Positions 1-6,764 of a DNA stretch of 15,460 bases are shown here, piece after piece. The translations under genes were made by a program, and so were the position numbers. Below the pieces are notes generated by a model. It did no database searches. It worked only from the letters and a program-made list of their open reading frames with translations, and had not been told where the DNA came from. The stretch is from Collinsella sp. Its GTDB lineage: Bacteria > Actinomycetota > Coriobacteriia > Coriobacteriales > Coriobacteriaceae. The stretch covers positions 1-15,460 of the forward strand of contig JAUMNV010000122.1 of NCBI GenBank assembly GCA_031295725.1. Reading direction: 5' to 3'. Every line of letters begins with the position of its first letter. Positions within the stretch are counted from its first letter, which is position 1.

Positions 1-503
1 ACCACGACGTCGTCGTAGCGGTCGGCAAGGGCAAGCTCATCGGCGGCGTTTGCCATACGCAGCTCAATCGTCTCGGGCGTCTCGGTACCGCGACCGACTA
101 GACGCTCGCGGAGCACCTCAAGCGAAGGCGGCTTGATAAAGATCAGCACGGCCTCGGGGAAACGCTCCTTCACCTGCAGGGCGCCCTGGACATCGATCTC
201 CAAAATCAGAGACGCGCCCGAGGCGAGCTTGGATGTGACCTCGCTCACCAACGTGCCGTAGCAGTTACCGTGGACCTCGGCCCACTCAACAAACTCGCCG
301 TTTGCCACGCGGCGGTCGAACTCCTCGCGCGTCAGAAAAAAGTAGTTGACGCCGTCGACCTCACCTTTGCGTGGTGCTCGCGTGGTAGCCGAAACCGTCA
401 GGCCCAGGTTCGAGCGGCGCTCGCGCACACGAGTGACGAGCGTACCCTTGCCTGCGCCTGACGGTCCAGAAATCACAAAGAGCTTGGAATCCTGAGCGCT
501 CAC
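1..503 (-). CDS. gmk: Guanylate kinase, 3' end cut by window edge
   Basis: Guanylate kinase phosphorylates GMP to GDP with ATP, in the cytoplasm, in purine nucleotide salvage and synthesis. The protein begins MSAQDSKLFVISGPSGAGKG; the P-loop GPSGAGKGT lies at residues 13-21. It is followed by the GMP-binding stretch with SATTRAPR and the YFF segment typical of the family. About 167 residues are visible; the family is usually about 190-210, so only the C-terminal end is missing past position 1. The start is a GTG (503-501) that touches the mihF stop codon (506-504) with no spacer. No good ribosome binding site precedes it, so translation is probably coupled to mihF. The mihF-gmk pairing is the usual one in Actinobacteria. 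The identification is firm; the GTG start is inferred from the fit to family length. Confidence 0.95.
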   Translation of the reverse strand, partial: MSAQDSKLFVISGPSGAGKGTLVTRVRERRSNLGLTVSATTRAPRKGEVDGVNYFFLTREEFDRRVANGEFVEWAEVHGNCYGTLVSEVTSKLASGASLILEIDVQGALQVKERFPEAVLIFIKPPSLEVLRERLVGRGTETPETIELRMANAADELALADRYDDVV

Positions 504-812
504 TTATTTGGTCAGCTGCTCGAGGAGCTGCTCGCGCTGACGGACGCCGAGGCCCTGGACGCGACGGGTAGCGGAGATACCGAGCTCCTCCATGATCTTG
601 GCGGCCTTGGCCTTGCCATAACCAGGGAGAGACTCGATGAGGGTGGAAACCTTCATGCGGGAAGCGATGGGGTCATCGGAGTTGAGCACGGACTCAAGGG
701 ACTTCTCGCCCTTCTTGATCTGCTCGCGAAGCTCAGCGCGGGCGTGACGTGCGGCAGCAGCCTTCTCAAGAGCCTGCTTGCGCTGCTCATCGGTAAGCTG
801 AGGGAGTGCCAT
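504..812 (-). CDS. mihF: Actinobacterial integration host factor MihF
   Basis: This is a 102-residue nucleoid-associated DNA-binding protein. It closely resembles mycobacterial mIHF: it starts MALPQLTDEQRKQALEKAAA, has a basic N-terminal helix, and ends with a helix-two-turn-helix region (LPGYGKAKAAKIMEELGI, residues 62-79) followed by the conserved TRRVQGLGVRQ (82-92). The family bends DNA and supports nucleoid organisation and phage integration. The ATG at 812 is chosen because GGAGG sits 5 bases upstream. An in-frame TTG at 824 would add four residues but overlaps that ribosome binding site, so it is rejected. The gene is followed with no gap by gmk, and lies about 240 bases downstream of pyrF, an order (pyrF-mihF-gmk) familiar from other Actinobacteria. 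Confidence 0.95.
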   Translation of the reverse strand: MALPQLTDEQRKQALEKAAAARHARAELREQIKKGEKSLESVLNSDDPIASRMKVSTLIESLPGYGKAKAAKIMEELGISATRRVQGLGVRQREQLLEQLTK

Positions 813-850
813 TCGTACCTCCAAGTAGTTGGGTTATATCTGATTCAATA

Positions 851-889
851 ATTGGCATTTTAGCACGTAGAACGTACAAAATGCCCAAT
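851..889 (-). promoter_or_regulatory. mihF promoter inside a 39-bp palindrome
   Basis: The plus strand reads ATTGGCATTTT (851-861) and AAAATGCCCAAT (878-889), with ACGT (865-868) and ACGT (872-875) as inner arms: a near-perfect inverted repeat interrupted by one extra base and a central AGA. On the minus strand its downstream arm contains TGCTAAAAT (865-857), an extended -10 that would start transcription near 850 and give a leader of about 37 bases before mihF. No convincing -35 is seen. The overlap of palindrome and -10 suggests an operator, or a hairpin if transcription starts further upstream. The bound factor is unknown. Confidence 0.5.
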
Positions 890-948
890 CGCGGCTCCAT
901 AGGTTAGACGATACCCGCAAAAAGTGCAATATACTGCGCCCAAAGTTA

Positions 949-1006
949 AGCCCCTGACCTGCGATTCCACACAAAGGATGGGAAAGTTTACGCAGGCACA
1001 GGGGCT
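949..1006. other. Long hairpin between pyrF and mihF
   Basis: The arms AGCCCCTG (949-956) plus CCTGCG (958-963) pair with CGCAGG (991-996) plus CAGGGGCT (999-1006), giving 14 base pairs with a small 1/2-base internal loop; TTCC (965-968) and GGAA (981-984) can extend the stem. It lies downstream of the pyrF stop on the pyr transcript, so a terminator or mRNA 3'-end structure is the simplest reading. The trailing bases on the minus strand (TTAACTTTG) are not a good U-run; the plus-strand trailer ATTTTGTG is slightly better. Function is therefore uncertain. Confidence 0.5.
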
Positions 1007-1051
1007 ATTTTGTGCTAATGAAACCCAAAAGTGGTGACTTAGGGGAATCTT

Positions 1052-1768
1052 TTACGCGACGTTTTCGACCAGCTCAGCGACGATGGCGTCAAAGGCAGCA
1101 ACCGGATCGTCGGCACCGGTGATGGGACGGCCCACCACAATGTGGCTTGCGCCACGCTCGATAGCCTGGGAAGGCGTCGCCACGCGGGACTGGTCACCTA
1201 AGGCGGCACCCACCGGACGCACACCCGGAGTCACGATCAGGGCATCAGGGCCCAGCAGCTCACGCATGTCGTGAGCCTCCATCGGCGAGCACACGATGCC
1301 ATCGATGCCGTTGGCCTGAGCGAGCTTTGCCAGGCGGGCGGCCTCCTCGGCCACGGGCGACTCGACGCCGATCTCGCTCAAGGCATCCTGATTCATGCTC
1401 GTGAGCACGGTGATGGCGACGAGCTTGGCGCGGTCCTCGCGCGCCTCCTCGGCACCCTCGCGGCAGGCAGCGAGCATGGCGCCCGAACCCAAGCCGTGAA
1501 CCGAGAGCAGGTCGGCACCGGCAAGCGAGGCCGAACGGGCGGCACCGCGAACCTGATGCGGAATATCATGGAACTTAAGGTCAAGGAAGACCTTAAAGCC
1601 CAGGTCCTTGAATGTCTTGACGATCTGGGGACCCTCGGCGTAATAGAGCGTCATGCCAACCTTGAGCCAGGCGGCATGACCCGAAAGCTCGTGGGCAAGC
1701 TCGAGCGCACGCTCACGGTCGCAGTCGAGGGCGACGATTACGCGGTCGCGGGCATCGGTCTCTAGCAT
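1052..1768 (-). CDS. pyrF: Orotidine-5'-phosphate decarboxylase
   Basis: PyrF decarboxylates orotidine monophosphate to UMP, the last step of de novo pyrimidine synthesis, in the cytoplasm. The 238-residue protein has the family length for the short bacterial form. It carries VALD at 12-15, Lys36 in the LKVG strand, the catalytic signature DLKFHDIP (63-70, with Asp63, Lys65 and Asp68), and the phosphate-binding TPGVRP (180-185) and VVGRPIT (211-217) stretches. The ATG at 1768 overlaps the pyrD stop by seven bases (ATGCTAG), with a modest GTAGGTG ribosome site upstream. It is the last gene of the pyr operon. The type matches the bacterial (group I) enzymes and not the larger mycobacterial form. 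Confidence 0.96.
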   Translation of the reverse strand: MLETDARDRVIVALDCDRERALELAHELSGHAAWLKVGMTLYYAEGPQIVKTFKDLGFKVFLDLKFHDIPHQVRGAARSASLAGADLLSVHGLGSGAMLAACREGAEEAREDRAKLVAITVLTSMNQDALSEIGVESPVAEEAARLAKLAQANGIDGIVCSPMEAHDMRELLGPDALIVTPGVRPVGAALGDQSRVATPSQAIERGASHIVVGRPITGADDPVAAFDAIVAELVENVA

Positions 1769-2685
1769 TCGAAAGCACCTACCAGTTCGTTAATGTCCTT
1801 AACGCCCTGGGACTCGGCCCAGGCCTCGAGCTCGTGCGCGATCTTGAGCGAAGCGCACGGATCGACGAAGTTGGCCATACCGACCGACACGCAGGTGGCG
1901 CCGGCCAGGATAAACTCAGCCGCATCCTCACCGGTCATGACACCGCCGACACCGTTGATGGGGATATCGACGGCCTGGGCAACCTCCCAGACCATGCGCA
2001 CGGCGATGTGATGACACAGCGGGCCCGAAAGGCCGCCCTTGGGCTTTGCAACGCGGGACTTGCGGGTATGGACGTCGATGGCCATGCCCTGGATGGAGTT
2101 GATGACCGAAAGGCCGTCGGCGCCGGCAGCCTCGAGGGCCTTGGCGATCTCGGCGACGTTGACCGGCGCCATCTTCACGAACAGCGGCTTATCGGTCACC
2201 TTGCGGCAGGCAGCCATAACGGAAGAGGCGCCCTCGGGCGTGGAGCCCATGGCGGCACCGCCGGCGGCAATATTGGGGCAGCTCACGTTGATCTCGTAGC
2301 CGGCAGCCCAGGGGCACAGCTCGACATACATCTCGAGAGCGCGGACAAACTCGTCAACGGAGTGGCCGGCAACCTGACAGATGACCTGGCAGCCGTCCTT
2401 GGACAGCTGTTCGAGCCACGGACCGGACTCGCGGGCAAAGGCAGCCACGCCGGGGTTCTGAAGGCCCACGGAGTTGATCATACCGCCGGGAATCTCGGCC
2501 ATGCGGGGCGCGGGATTGCCGGGCCAGGGCTCGGCTGCGCAACCCTTGGTGGTGATGGCGCCCAGCTGGGAAACATCAAAGAAGTTCTGGAACTGCCAAC
2601 CGTAGCCAAAGGTACCGGCTGCGGTGTTGATGGGGTTTTGCATCTTGACGCCGCCGAAATCGACGGCCATGTTCACGGTACCCAC
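1762..2685 (-). CDS. pyrD: Dihydroorotate dehydrogenase (class 1B, NAD-linked), catalytic subunit
   Basis: The FMN-containing catalytic subunit oxidises dihydroorotate to orotate. With the GTG at 2685 it has 307 residues, matching class 1 enzymes. Visible are the N-terminal MQNPINTAAGTFGYG (15-29), NSVGLQNPG (71-79), INVSCPN (132-138) with Cys136 as the class 1 catalytic base, KMAPVN (171-176), and the FMN-phosphate loops NGVGGVMTGEDA (244-255) and SVGMANF (267-273). Being fused by overlap to pyrK marks it as class 1B, which passes electrons to NAD+. The pyrK stop TAG shares its G with this GTG (TAGTG), and GGTGG lies 7 bases upstream, favouring that start; ATG at 2670 (five residues shorter) is the alternative. 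The stop overlaps pyrF. Confidence 0.95.
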   Translation of the reverse strand: MGTVNMAVDFGGVKMQNPINTAAGTFGYGWQFQNFFDVSQLGAITTKGCAAEPWPGNPAPRMAEIPGGMINSVGLQNPGVAAFARESGPWLEQLSKDGCQVICQVAGHSVDEFVRALEMYVELCPWAAGYEINVSCPNIAAGGAAMGSTPEGASSVMAACRKVTDKPLFVKMAPVNVAEIAKALEAAGADGLSVINSIQGMAIDVHTRKSRVAKPKGGLSGPLCHHIAVRMVWEVAQAVDIPINGVGGVMTGEDAAEFILAGATCVSVGMANFVDPCASLKIAHELEAWAESQGVKDINELVGAFEC

Positions 2686-3476
2686 TAGAAGACCACCACC
2701 TTGGAAGCATCGAACACGGGGCCGCACATGCAAGCGCCCTTCATACCGTCGACCGTCTCGACATTGCAGGTGTTGCAGGCGCCAAAGCCGCAGCTCATCA
2801 TGCGCTCGAGCGACACCTCGCAGTACGCACCGGCCTCGGCGGCAGCGGCGGCGACTTTCTTCATCATGACGGCGGGACCGCAGCTGGCCACGTAGTCGTA
2901 GCCGCCCTCGCCGAGCAGATCGGCTGCCGGATCGGTGCAAAAACCGTGCGTACCCAGCGTACCGTCGTCGGTGCACACGTTAACCGTGGCGCCCAGCGCG
3001 CGGAACTCATCGATGCCCACGGCCTTGGACGCGGTGCCAAAGCCCAAGCACACGTCGACGGCCACACCCTGCTCGGCAAGCTCACCGGCCAGGCAGAGGA
3101 CAGGCGGAACGCCGATGCCACCGGCGACAAGCAGGGCCTTCCTGGTGCCCTCGGGTACAATCCAGCCGCGGCCACCGGGGCCCAGCAGGTTAGAGGTGGA
3201 GCCAGGTCCCATCTGGGACAAACGACGGGTATCGTCGCCCACGACGGCGTACCACAACTCGACGGTGCCGGCCTCGGCGTCGGCGCGGTAGTAGCTCAGG
3301 GGCACGCGAAGCAGCGAGGACGCATCACCGGGCACGGCGATGTTCACAAACTGACCGGGCTTGAGCGCACTTGCAAGCTTGGGGGCCGAGATGACGAGCG
3401 AGAAGATGCCGTCGGCGATCTCCCGGTTCGAGACGACCTCGAAGTCGTGCATGCGTGCAGTGGAAGGTGTGGGCAT
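2685..3476 (-). CDS. pyrK: Dihydroorotate dehydrogenase electron transfer subunit
   Basis: PyrK is the FAD and [2Fe-2S] subunit that carries electrons from PyrD to NAD+. The 263-residue protein has a ferredoxin-reductase-like layout: a flavin-binding barrel with RVPLSYY (57-63), an NAD-binding segment VAGGIGVPP (117-125), CGPAVMM (199-205), and a C-terminal cluster motif with Cys229, Cys234, Cys237 and Cys249 in the C-x4-C-x2-C-x11-C arrangement. The ATG at 3476 has GGAG five bases upstream; an in-frame TTG at 3512 lies in hairpin-rich leader DNA and lacks a ribosome site. Unlike the other pyr genes it is separated from its upstream neighbour (pyrC) by 92 bases that contain a terminator-like hairpin, so it may be expressed differently. 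It overlaps pyrD by one base. Confidence 0.94.
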   Translation of the reverse strand: MPTPSTARMHDFEVVSNREIADGIFSLVISAPKLASALKPGQFVNIAVPGDASSLLRVPLSYYRADAEAGTVELWYAVVGDDTRRLSQMGPGSTSNLLGPGGRGWIVPEGTRKALLVAGGIGVPPVLCLAGELAEQGVAVDVCLGFGTASKAVGIDEFRALGATVNVCTDDGTLGTHGFCTDPAADLLGEGGYDYVASCGPAVMMKKVAAAAAEAGAYCEVSLERMMSCGFGACNTCNVETVDGMKGACMCGPVFDASKVVVF

Positions 3477-3491
3477 AGACGCTCCAATCCC

Positions 3492-3507
3492 CCATGCGGT
3501 TGCATGG
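3492..3507 (-). other. Small hairpin in the pyrK leader
   Basis: CCATGC and GCATGG form a perfect six-pair stem with a four-base AACC loop (minus strand). It sits between the U-run of the pyrC-pyrK hairpin and the pyrK ribosome site. It may protect the mRNA 5' end after processing or affect initiation; no specific role is shown. Confidence 0.4.
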
Positions 3508-3511
3508 TCCA

Positions 3512-3548
3512 AACGAACAGAAAGCGCGGCACCGCAAGGGCGCCGCGC
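3512..3548 (-). terminator. Intrinsic terminator-like hairpin between pyrC and pyrK
   Basis: On the minus strand GCGCGGCGCC (3548-3539) and GGTGCCGCGC (3533-3524) form an uninterrupted ten-pair stem (one G-U) with a CTTGC loop, followed at once by TTTCTGTTCGTTT. This is the geometry of a Rho-independent terminator although the U-run is interrupted. It starts about 20 bases after the pyrC stop, in the middle of the pyr operon. It could act as a partial terminator, an attenuator, or an mRNA stabiliser that sets the ratio of PyrRBC to PyrKDF. Confidence 0.65.
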
Positions 3549-3568
3549 ACAAAAGCGACAAGGCTATG

Positions 3569-4858
3569 CTAGCAGATGCAGCCGTCGGCAAGCGTCTGTT
3601 TACCGCCGACAAACACATCGGTGGCTCGACCGGTGAGCGTACGGCCGGCAAAACCGGAGTTCTCGGCGCGCGACTCGTAACCGTCCACGCCGACCGTCCA
3701 GGTGGCAGCGGGATCGAACACGGTCAGGTCGGCAACGGATCCCGCCTTGACCTGAACCTGGTCGAGGCCCAGGATCTCACGCGGCTTGATGGCCATGAGC
3801 TCGACCATGCGGCCCATGCTCATCTTGCCCGTGTTGACCAGCTCGGTGAGTACGAGCGACAGCGAGGTCTCGAGGCCGATCATACCAAAGGGGGCAAGCT
3901 CGAACTCGCGGGCCTTCTCCCACGGGGTGTGGGGAGCGTGATCGGTGACGATAACGTCAACGGTGCCGTCGATGACGCCCTGACGGATGACCTCGGCATC
4001 TTCCTCGGTACGCAGCGGCGGGTTGACCTTGAGCGAGGTGTTGTAGGTCTCGTCCAGGTCGTTCTCGGTCAGGAACATGTGGTGCGGGGTGGCCTCGCAG
4101 GTAACCTGAACGCCGGCGGCCTTACCGGCACGCACGAGCTCGAGACCATGAGCGGTGGAGATGTGCTGAATGTGCAGCTTGGCACCGGTCAGCTTGGCGA
4201 TCTCGATGTCGCGGGCGATCTGGAGCTCCTCGCCGGCAGCCGGCCAGCCCTCGAGAGCCAGACGGGTCGAAACCTTGCCCTCGTTGATCTGGCCGTGGCC
4301 GACCAGGTCCTCGTCCTGGCAGTGGCTCATAAAGACCTTGCCGAACATCTTGCCGTAGTCCATGCAGCGACGGAGCATGCCCGCACCCTGCACGCCGCGA
4401 CCGTCGTCGGTGAAGGCGACGGCGCCGTGGGCGACCATATCGCCCATCTCGGACATGGCCTCGCCCTTAAGACCGCGGGTCATGGCGCCCGACGGATAGA
4501 CGCGGCAGTGACCGACCTCGGCAGCGCGGGACTTGACGAACTCCACGACGGTGCCGTTATCGGTGACGGGATCGGTGTTGGGCATGGCGCACACGCCGGT
4601 AAAGCCGCCCTTGGCAGCTGCGCGGGTGCCGCTCTCGATGTCCTCTTTGACCTCATAGCCGGGCTCGCGAAGGTGAACGTGCATATCCACCAGGCCAGGG
4701 ACGAGGTACTTGCCGGAAAGGTCGCGGACCTCGGCTCCCTCGACGGCGAGATTCTCGCCGACCTCGGCGATCTTGTCGCCGTCAATCAGGACGTCAACGA
4801 CACCGTCAAGCTCGACGGACGGGTCGACGACGTGGGCATTCTTAAGAAGCAAGGCCAT
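3569..4858 (-). CDS. pyrC: Dihydroorotase (type I)
   Basis: Dihydroorotase cyclises carbamoyl aspartate to dihydroorotate, the third step of pyrimidine synthesis. The 429-residue length and sequence fit the type I zinc enzymes of Gram-positive bacteria. The metal-site motif DMHVHLREPG (58-67; His60 and His62), Asp151 in FTDDGRG, His179 in MSHCQDE, His232 in QHIST and the catalytic Asp306 in VTDHAPHTPWEK are all visible, as is NPPLR (279-283). The ATG at 4858 has GGAGG eight bases upstream; the in-frame TTG at 4873 overlaps that site and is not used. The start lies inside pyrB (17-base overlap), implying translational coupling. A strong hairpin follows the stop codon. Confidence 0.96.
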   Translation of the reverse strand: MALLLKNAHVVDPSVELDGVVDVLIDGDKIAEVGENLAVEGAEVRDLSGKYLVPGLVDMHVHLREPGYEVKEDIESGTRAAAKGGFTGVCAMPNTDPVTDNGTVVEFVKSRAAEVGHCRVYPSGAMTRGLKGEAMSEMGDMVAHGAVAFTDDGRGVQGAGMLRRCMDYGKMFGKVFMSHCQDEDLVGHGQINEGKVSTRLALEGWPAAGEELQIARDIEIAKLTGAKLHIQHISTAHGLELVRAGKAAGVQVTCEATPHHMFLTENDLDETYNTSLKVNPPLRTEEDAEVIRQGVIDGTVDVIVTDHAPHTPWEKAREFELAPFGMIGLETSLSLVLTELVNTGKMSMGRMVELMAIKPREILGLDQVQVKAGSVADLTVFDPAATWTVGVDGYESRAENSGFAGRTLTGRATDVFVGGKQTLADGCIC

Positions 4859-5786
4859 TATCGGCACCTCCAAGCAGCAGATACAGGATAGCCATACGCA
4901 CGCAGATACCGGCGTAGACCTGCTCCAGGATGACGGAGCGTTGCGGGTGGTCGGCCATATAGGAGTCGAACTCGACGCCGCGGTTGATGGGGCCCGGGTG
5001 GCAGATGATCGCGTCGGGCTTCATGAGCTTCTCGCGGTCCTTGGTCAGGCCGAAGAGCTTGTGGTACTCGCGAATGGTCGGGAACGGGGCACCCTCGAGA
5101 CGCTCCTGCTGCACGCGCAGCATGTAGACGACGTCCAGCTCGGGCAGGACGGAATCGAGGTCGCTCGTCACGTGGTCGCAACCCAGGACCTCGGGCGACG
5201 GCGGCAGCAGCGTGCCGGGGGCGACGGCGTAGGTCTCGCAGCCCATGATCTTAAGGGCGGGGATCAGCGAGCCGCACACACGGGAGTGCGCGATATCGCC
5301 GACGACGGCGACCTTCAGACCGTGGAAGTCACCCTTGTGCTCCCAGATGGTGTACAGGTCGAGCAGGGCCTGCGTGGGGTGGTTGTGCTTGCCGTCGCCG
5401 GCGCAGATGACGCTCGCGGGCGAGTTCTGCGTGACGATGTAGGGAGCACCGGCGTGCTTGTCGCGCACGACGATGCAGTCGATCTTGTAGGCATTGAGGG
5501 TCTCGACGGTGTCGACGAGGCTCTCACCCTTGACCGTGGAGGTCGAGGAGCCGCCAAAGTTAAGGCTGTCGGCCGAAAGACGCTTCTCGGCGAGCTCGAA
5601 GGAGCTGCGGGTGCGCGTCGAGGGCTCGTTGAACATATTGACGATGGTCTTGCCCTTGAGCGTGGGGACCTTCTTGATCGCACGCTCGTTGACCTCGGAG
5701 AACGCCTTGGCGGTCTCGAGGATGAGCTTGATATCCTCTTCGGAGTACTCGGTAATGTCGATCAGGTGCTTATGGTTGAACGCCAC
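4842..5786 (-). CDS. pyrB: Aspartate carbamoyltransferase catalytic subunit
   Basis: PyrB joins carbamoyl phosphate and aspartate to form carbamoyl aspartate, the committed step of pyrimidine synthesis. The 314-residue protein has the carbamoyl-phosphate motif FNEPSTRTRSSFELA (52-66), HNHPTQALLDLYT (134-146), the aspartate-domain VVGDIAHSRV (161-170), YMLRVQQER (221-229) and the HPGPINRGVE loop (263-272). No pyrI regulatory subunit is nearby. A GTG at 5786 is preferred because the extended ribosome site GGGAGGTGA lies 8 bases before it; the in-frame GTG at 5798 falls within that site and would overlap pyrR by eight bases. The gene follows pyrR by four bases and overlaps pyrC. Confidence 0.95.
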   Translation of the reverse strand: MAFNHKHLIDITEYSEEDIKLILETAKAFSEVNERAIKKVPTLKGKTIVNMFNEPSTRTRSSFELAEKRLSADSLNFGGSSTSTVKGESLVDTVETLNAYKIDCIVVRDKHAGAPYIVTQNSPASVICAGDGKHNHPTQALLDLYTIWEHKGDFHGLKVAVVGDIAHSRVCGSLIPALKIMGCETYAVAPGTLLPPSPEVLGCDHVTSDLDSVLPELDVVYMLRVQQERLEGAPFPTIREYHKLFGLTKDREKLMKPDAIICHPGPINRGVEFDSYMADHPQRSVILEQVYAGICVRMAILYLLLGGADNGLAS

Positions 5787-5790
5787 GGTA

Positions 5791-6375
5791 CTACTCACCT
5801 CCCAGCGGCGCGGAGCCCACGTGGGAACCCGGCGCGACGTCGTTAATCTCGACGGCGGTGTGGCCGTCGACTTCCTTCATATATAGGTGCACGTTCTCCT
5901 CATGCGACGAGGGAACGTTCTTGCCGACAAAGTCCGGCGAGATGGGGAGCTCGCGGTGGCCGCGGTCAACGAGGACAGCCAGCTCAATGCGGTTCGGACG
6001 GCCCAGGTCCATGACGGCGTCGAGAGCGGCGCGAATGGTACGGCCCGTATACAGGATGTCGTCCACCAGCACGACGCGCTTGCCGTCGACGCTAAAGGGA
6101 ATGTTGGTGGCGTGGATCGCGGGAGCGAAATTGGTCGCATAGTCATCGCGGTAGAAGCTGATGTCGAGGCTGCCGAGCGGAACGTCGACGCCCTCGATCT
6201 CCTTGATCTCCTCGGCGAGCTTCTTTGCCAGAAGGTCGCCGCGCGTGACGATGCCGACCAGAGCGAGGTCTTCACAGCCCTCGTTGCGCTCGAGAATCTC
6301 GTGCGCGATGCGGGTCATCGCTCGATTGACGGCGGTCTCGTCCATGATGACCGCCTTGGGGGAAGTCGTGCCCAT
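5791..6375 (-). CDS. pyrR: Pyrimidine operon regulator / uracil phosphoribosyltransferase PyrR
   Basis: PyrR is an RNA-binding regulator of pyr genes with a phosphoribosyltransferase fold; in Firmicutes it binds nascent leader RNA with UMP/UTP and favours termination, and in mycobacteria it is reported to act at translation. The 194-residue protein contains the PRPP-binding loop VVLVDDILYTGRT (101-113), the early GIVTRGDLLAKKL (41-53), DISFYRDD (71-78) and the conserved VDRGHRELPI (137-146). The ATG at 6375 has AGGAG six bases upstream. It is the first gene of the pyr operon, and its own leader contains alternating hairpins ending in a terminator, consistent with autoregulation of the whole operon. 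The C-terminal tail after about residue 182 is not conserved in my recollection of the family. Confidence 0.95.
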   Translation of the reverse strand: MGTTSPKAVIMDETAVNRAMTRIAHEILERNEGCEDLALVGIVTRGDLLAKKLAEEIKEIEGVDVPLGSLDISFYRDDYATNFAPAIHATNIPFSVDGKRVVLVDDILYTGRTIRAALDAVMDLGRPNRIELAVLVDRGHRELPISPDFVGKNVPSSHEENVHLYMKEVDGHTAVEINDVAPGSHVGSAPLGGE

Positions 6376-6601
6376 CGATCTCCTTCCTCACATGTCTTGA
6401 CTGCTGACACAGTCAAAAAAATAGATGCCCGACCGCTTAAAGCGGACCAGACACCCACAGGAAAGGCTGCTCGCATGGCAGCTATGTAATTCCATGTGGG
6501 TATCTCGTACCCCTTTAATGGTCAAGGGATAGTGTAGCCAACCTCGAGCTTAATTGCGAGCATAAATACAGAGCAATCCGTAAACGGAGCCCAATGCTCC
6601 A
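6376..6601 (-). promoter_or_regulatory. pyrR leader with competing hairpins (attenuator)
   Basis: Reading the minus strand, four RNA segments can pair only in alternatives. UAUCCCUU (6531-6524) can pair with AAGGGGUA (6515-6508); GGGUA (6512-6508) can instead pair with UACCC (6502-6498); ACCCACA (6501-6495) can instead pair with UGUGGGU (6459-6453), enclosing inner stems GGAA/UUCC and GCUGC/GCAGC; and that UGUGGGU is also most of the 5' arm of the terminator ending at 6421. This is the anti-antiterminator, antiterminator, terminator plan of pyr attenuators. A further GGAGC/GCUCC stem (6600-6586) would sit at the 5' end. I do not see a convincing match to the Bacillus PyrR-loop consensus, so binding by PyrR is inferred from context. 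Confidence 0.7.
6415..6458 (-). terminator. Attenuator terminator ahead of pyrR
   Basis: On the minus strand GUGGGUGUCUGG (6458-6447), a bulged U and CCGC pair with GCGG and UCGGGCAUCUAU (6432-6421), 16 pairs with several G-U wobbles, around a UUUAA loop; the stem is followed directly by six U (6420-6415). It lies 40 bases upstream of the pyrR ATG, so it would stop transcription before the operon. Confidence 0.8.
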
Positions 6602-6607
6602 TAAACC

Positions 6608-6658
6608 TATATATATTTGTGGGACGAGCTTGAAAACGCACGCACGAGCTGGCATAAT
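6608..6658. promoter_or_regulatory. Divergent promoters for pyrR (-) and rpmB (+) sharing a -35 region
   Basis: Plus strand: TTGAAA (6630-6635), 17-base spacer, CATAAT (6653-6658), a good sigma-70-type match that would begin near 6665 and read toward rpmB. Minus strand: TTTTCA (6636-6631), 17-base spacer, TATATA (6613-6608), which would begin near 6601 and read the whole pyrR leader. The two -35 hexamers overlap almost completely. Spacing and hexamers are seen; activity is inferred, and the minus-strand one is the weaker match. An alternative minus-strand -10 is TACACT (6536-6531), but it would lose the first leader arm. Confidence 0.45.
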
Positions 6659-6764
6659 CCCCTCTGCTGCACGCAAATCGGATCTACGTCCAGGGCCGTG
6701 GCGTGGGCACTATCGCCAAAAGAGGAATATCTCTGTGTAGATTGCGCACAGGGAGCGACTTCTG

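Noticed and set aside
3494..4891. An open frame of about 465 codons on the plus strand across pyrC
   Set aside because: Antisense to a dihydroorotase with all catalytic residues; no ribosome site, biased composition.
6376..6531. Canonical PyrR-binding loop
   Set aside because: I looked for the Bacillus consensus ARUCCNGNGAGGYU. Only partial resemblance (GCGAG in the GCUGC/GCAGC hairpin loop, CGAGA in the GGGUA/UACCC loop) is present, so no binding loop is annotated.
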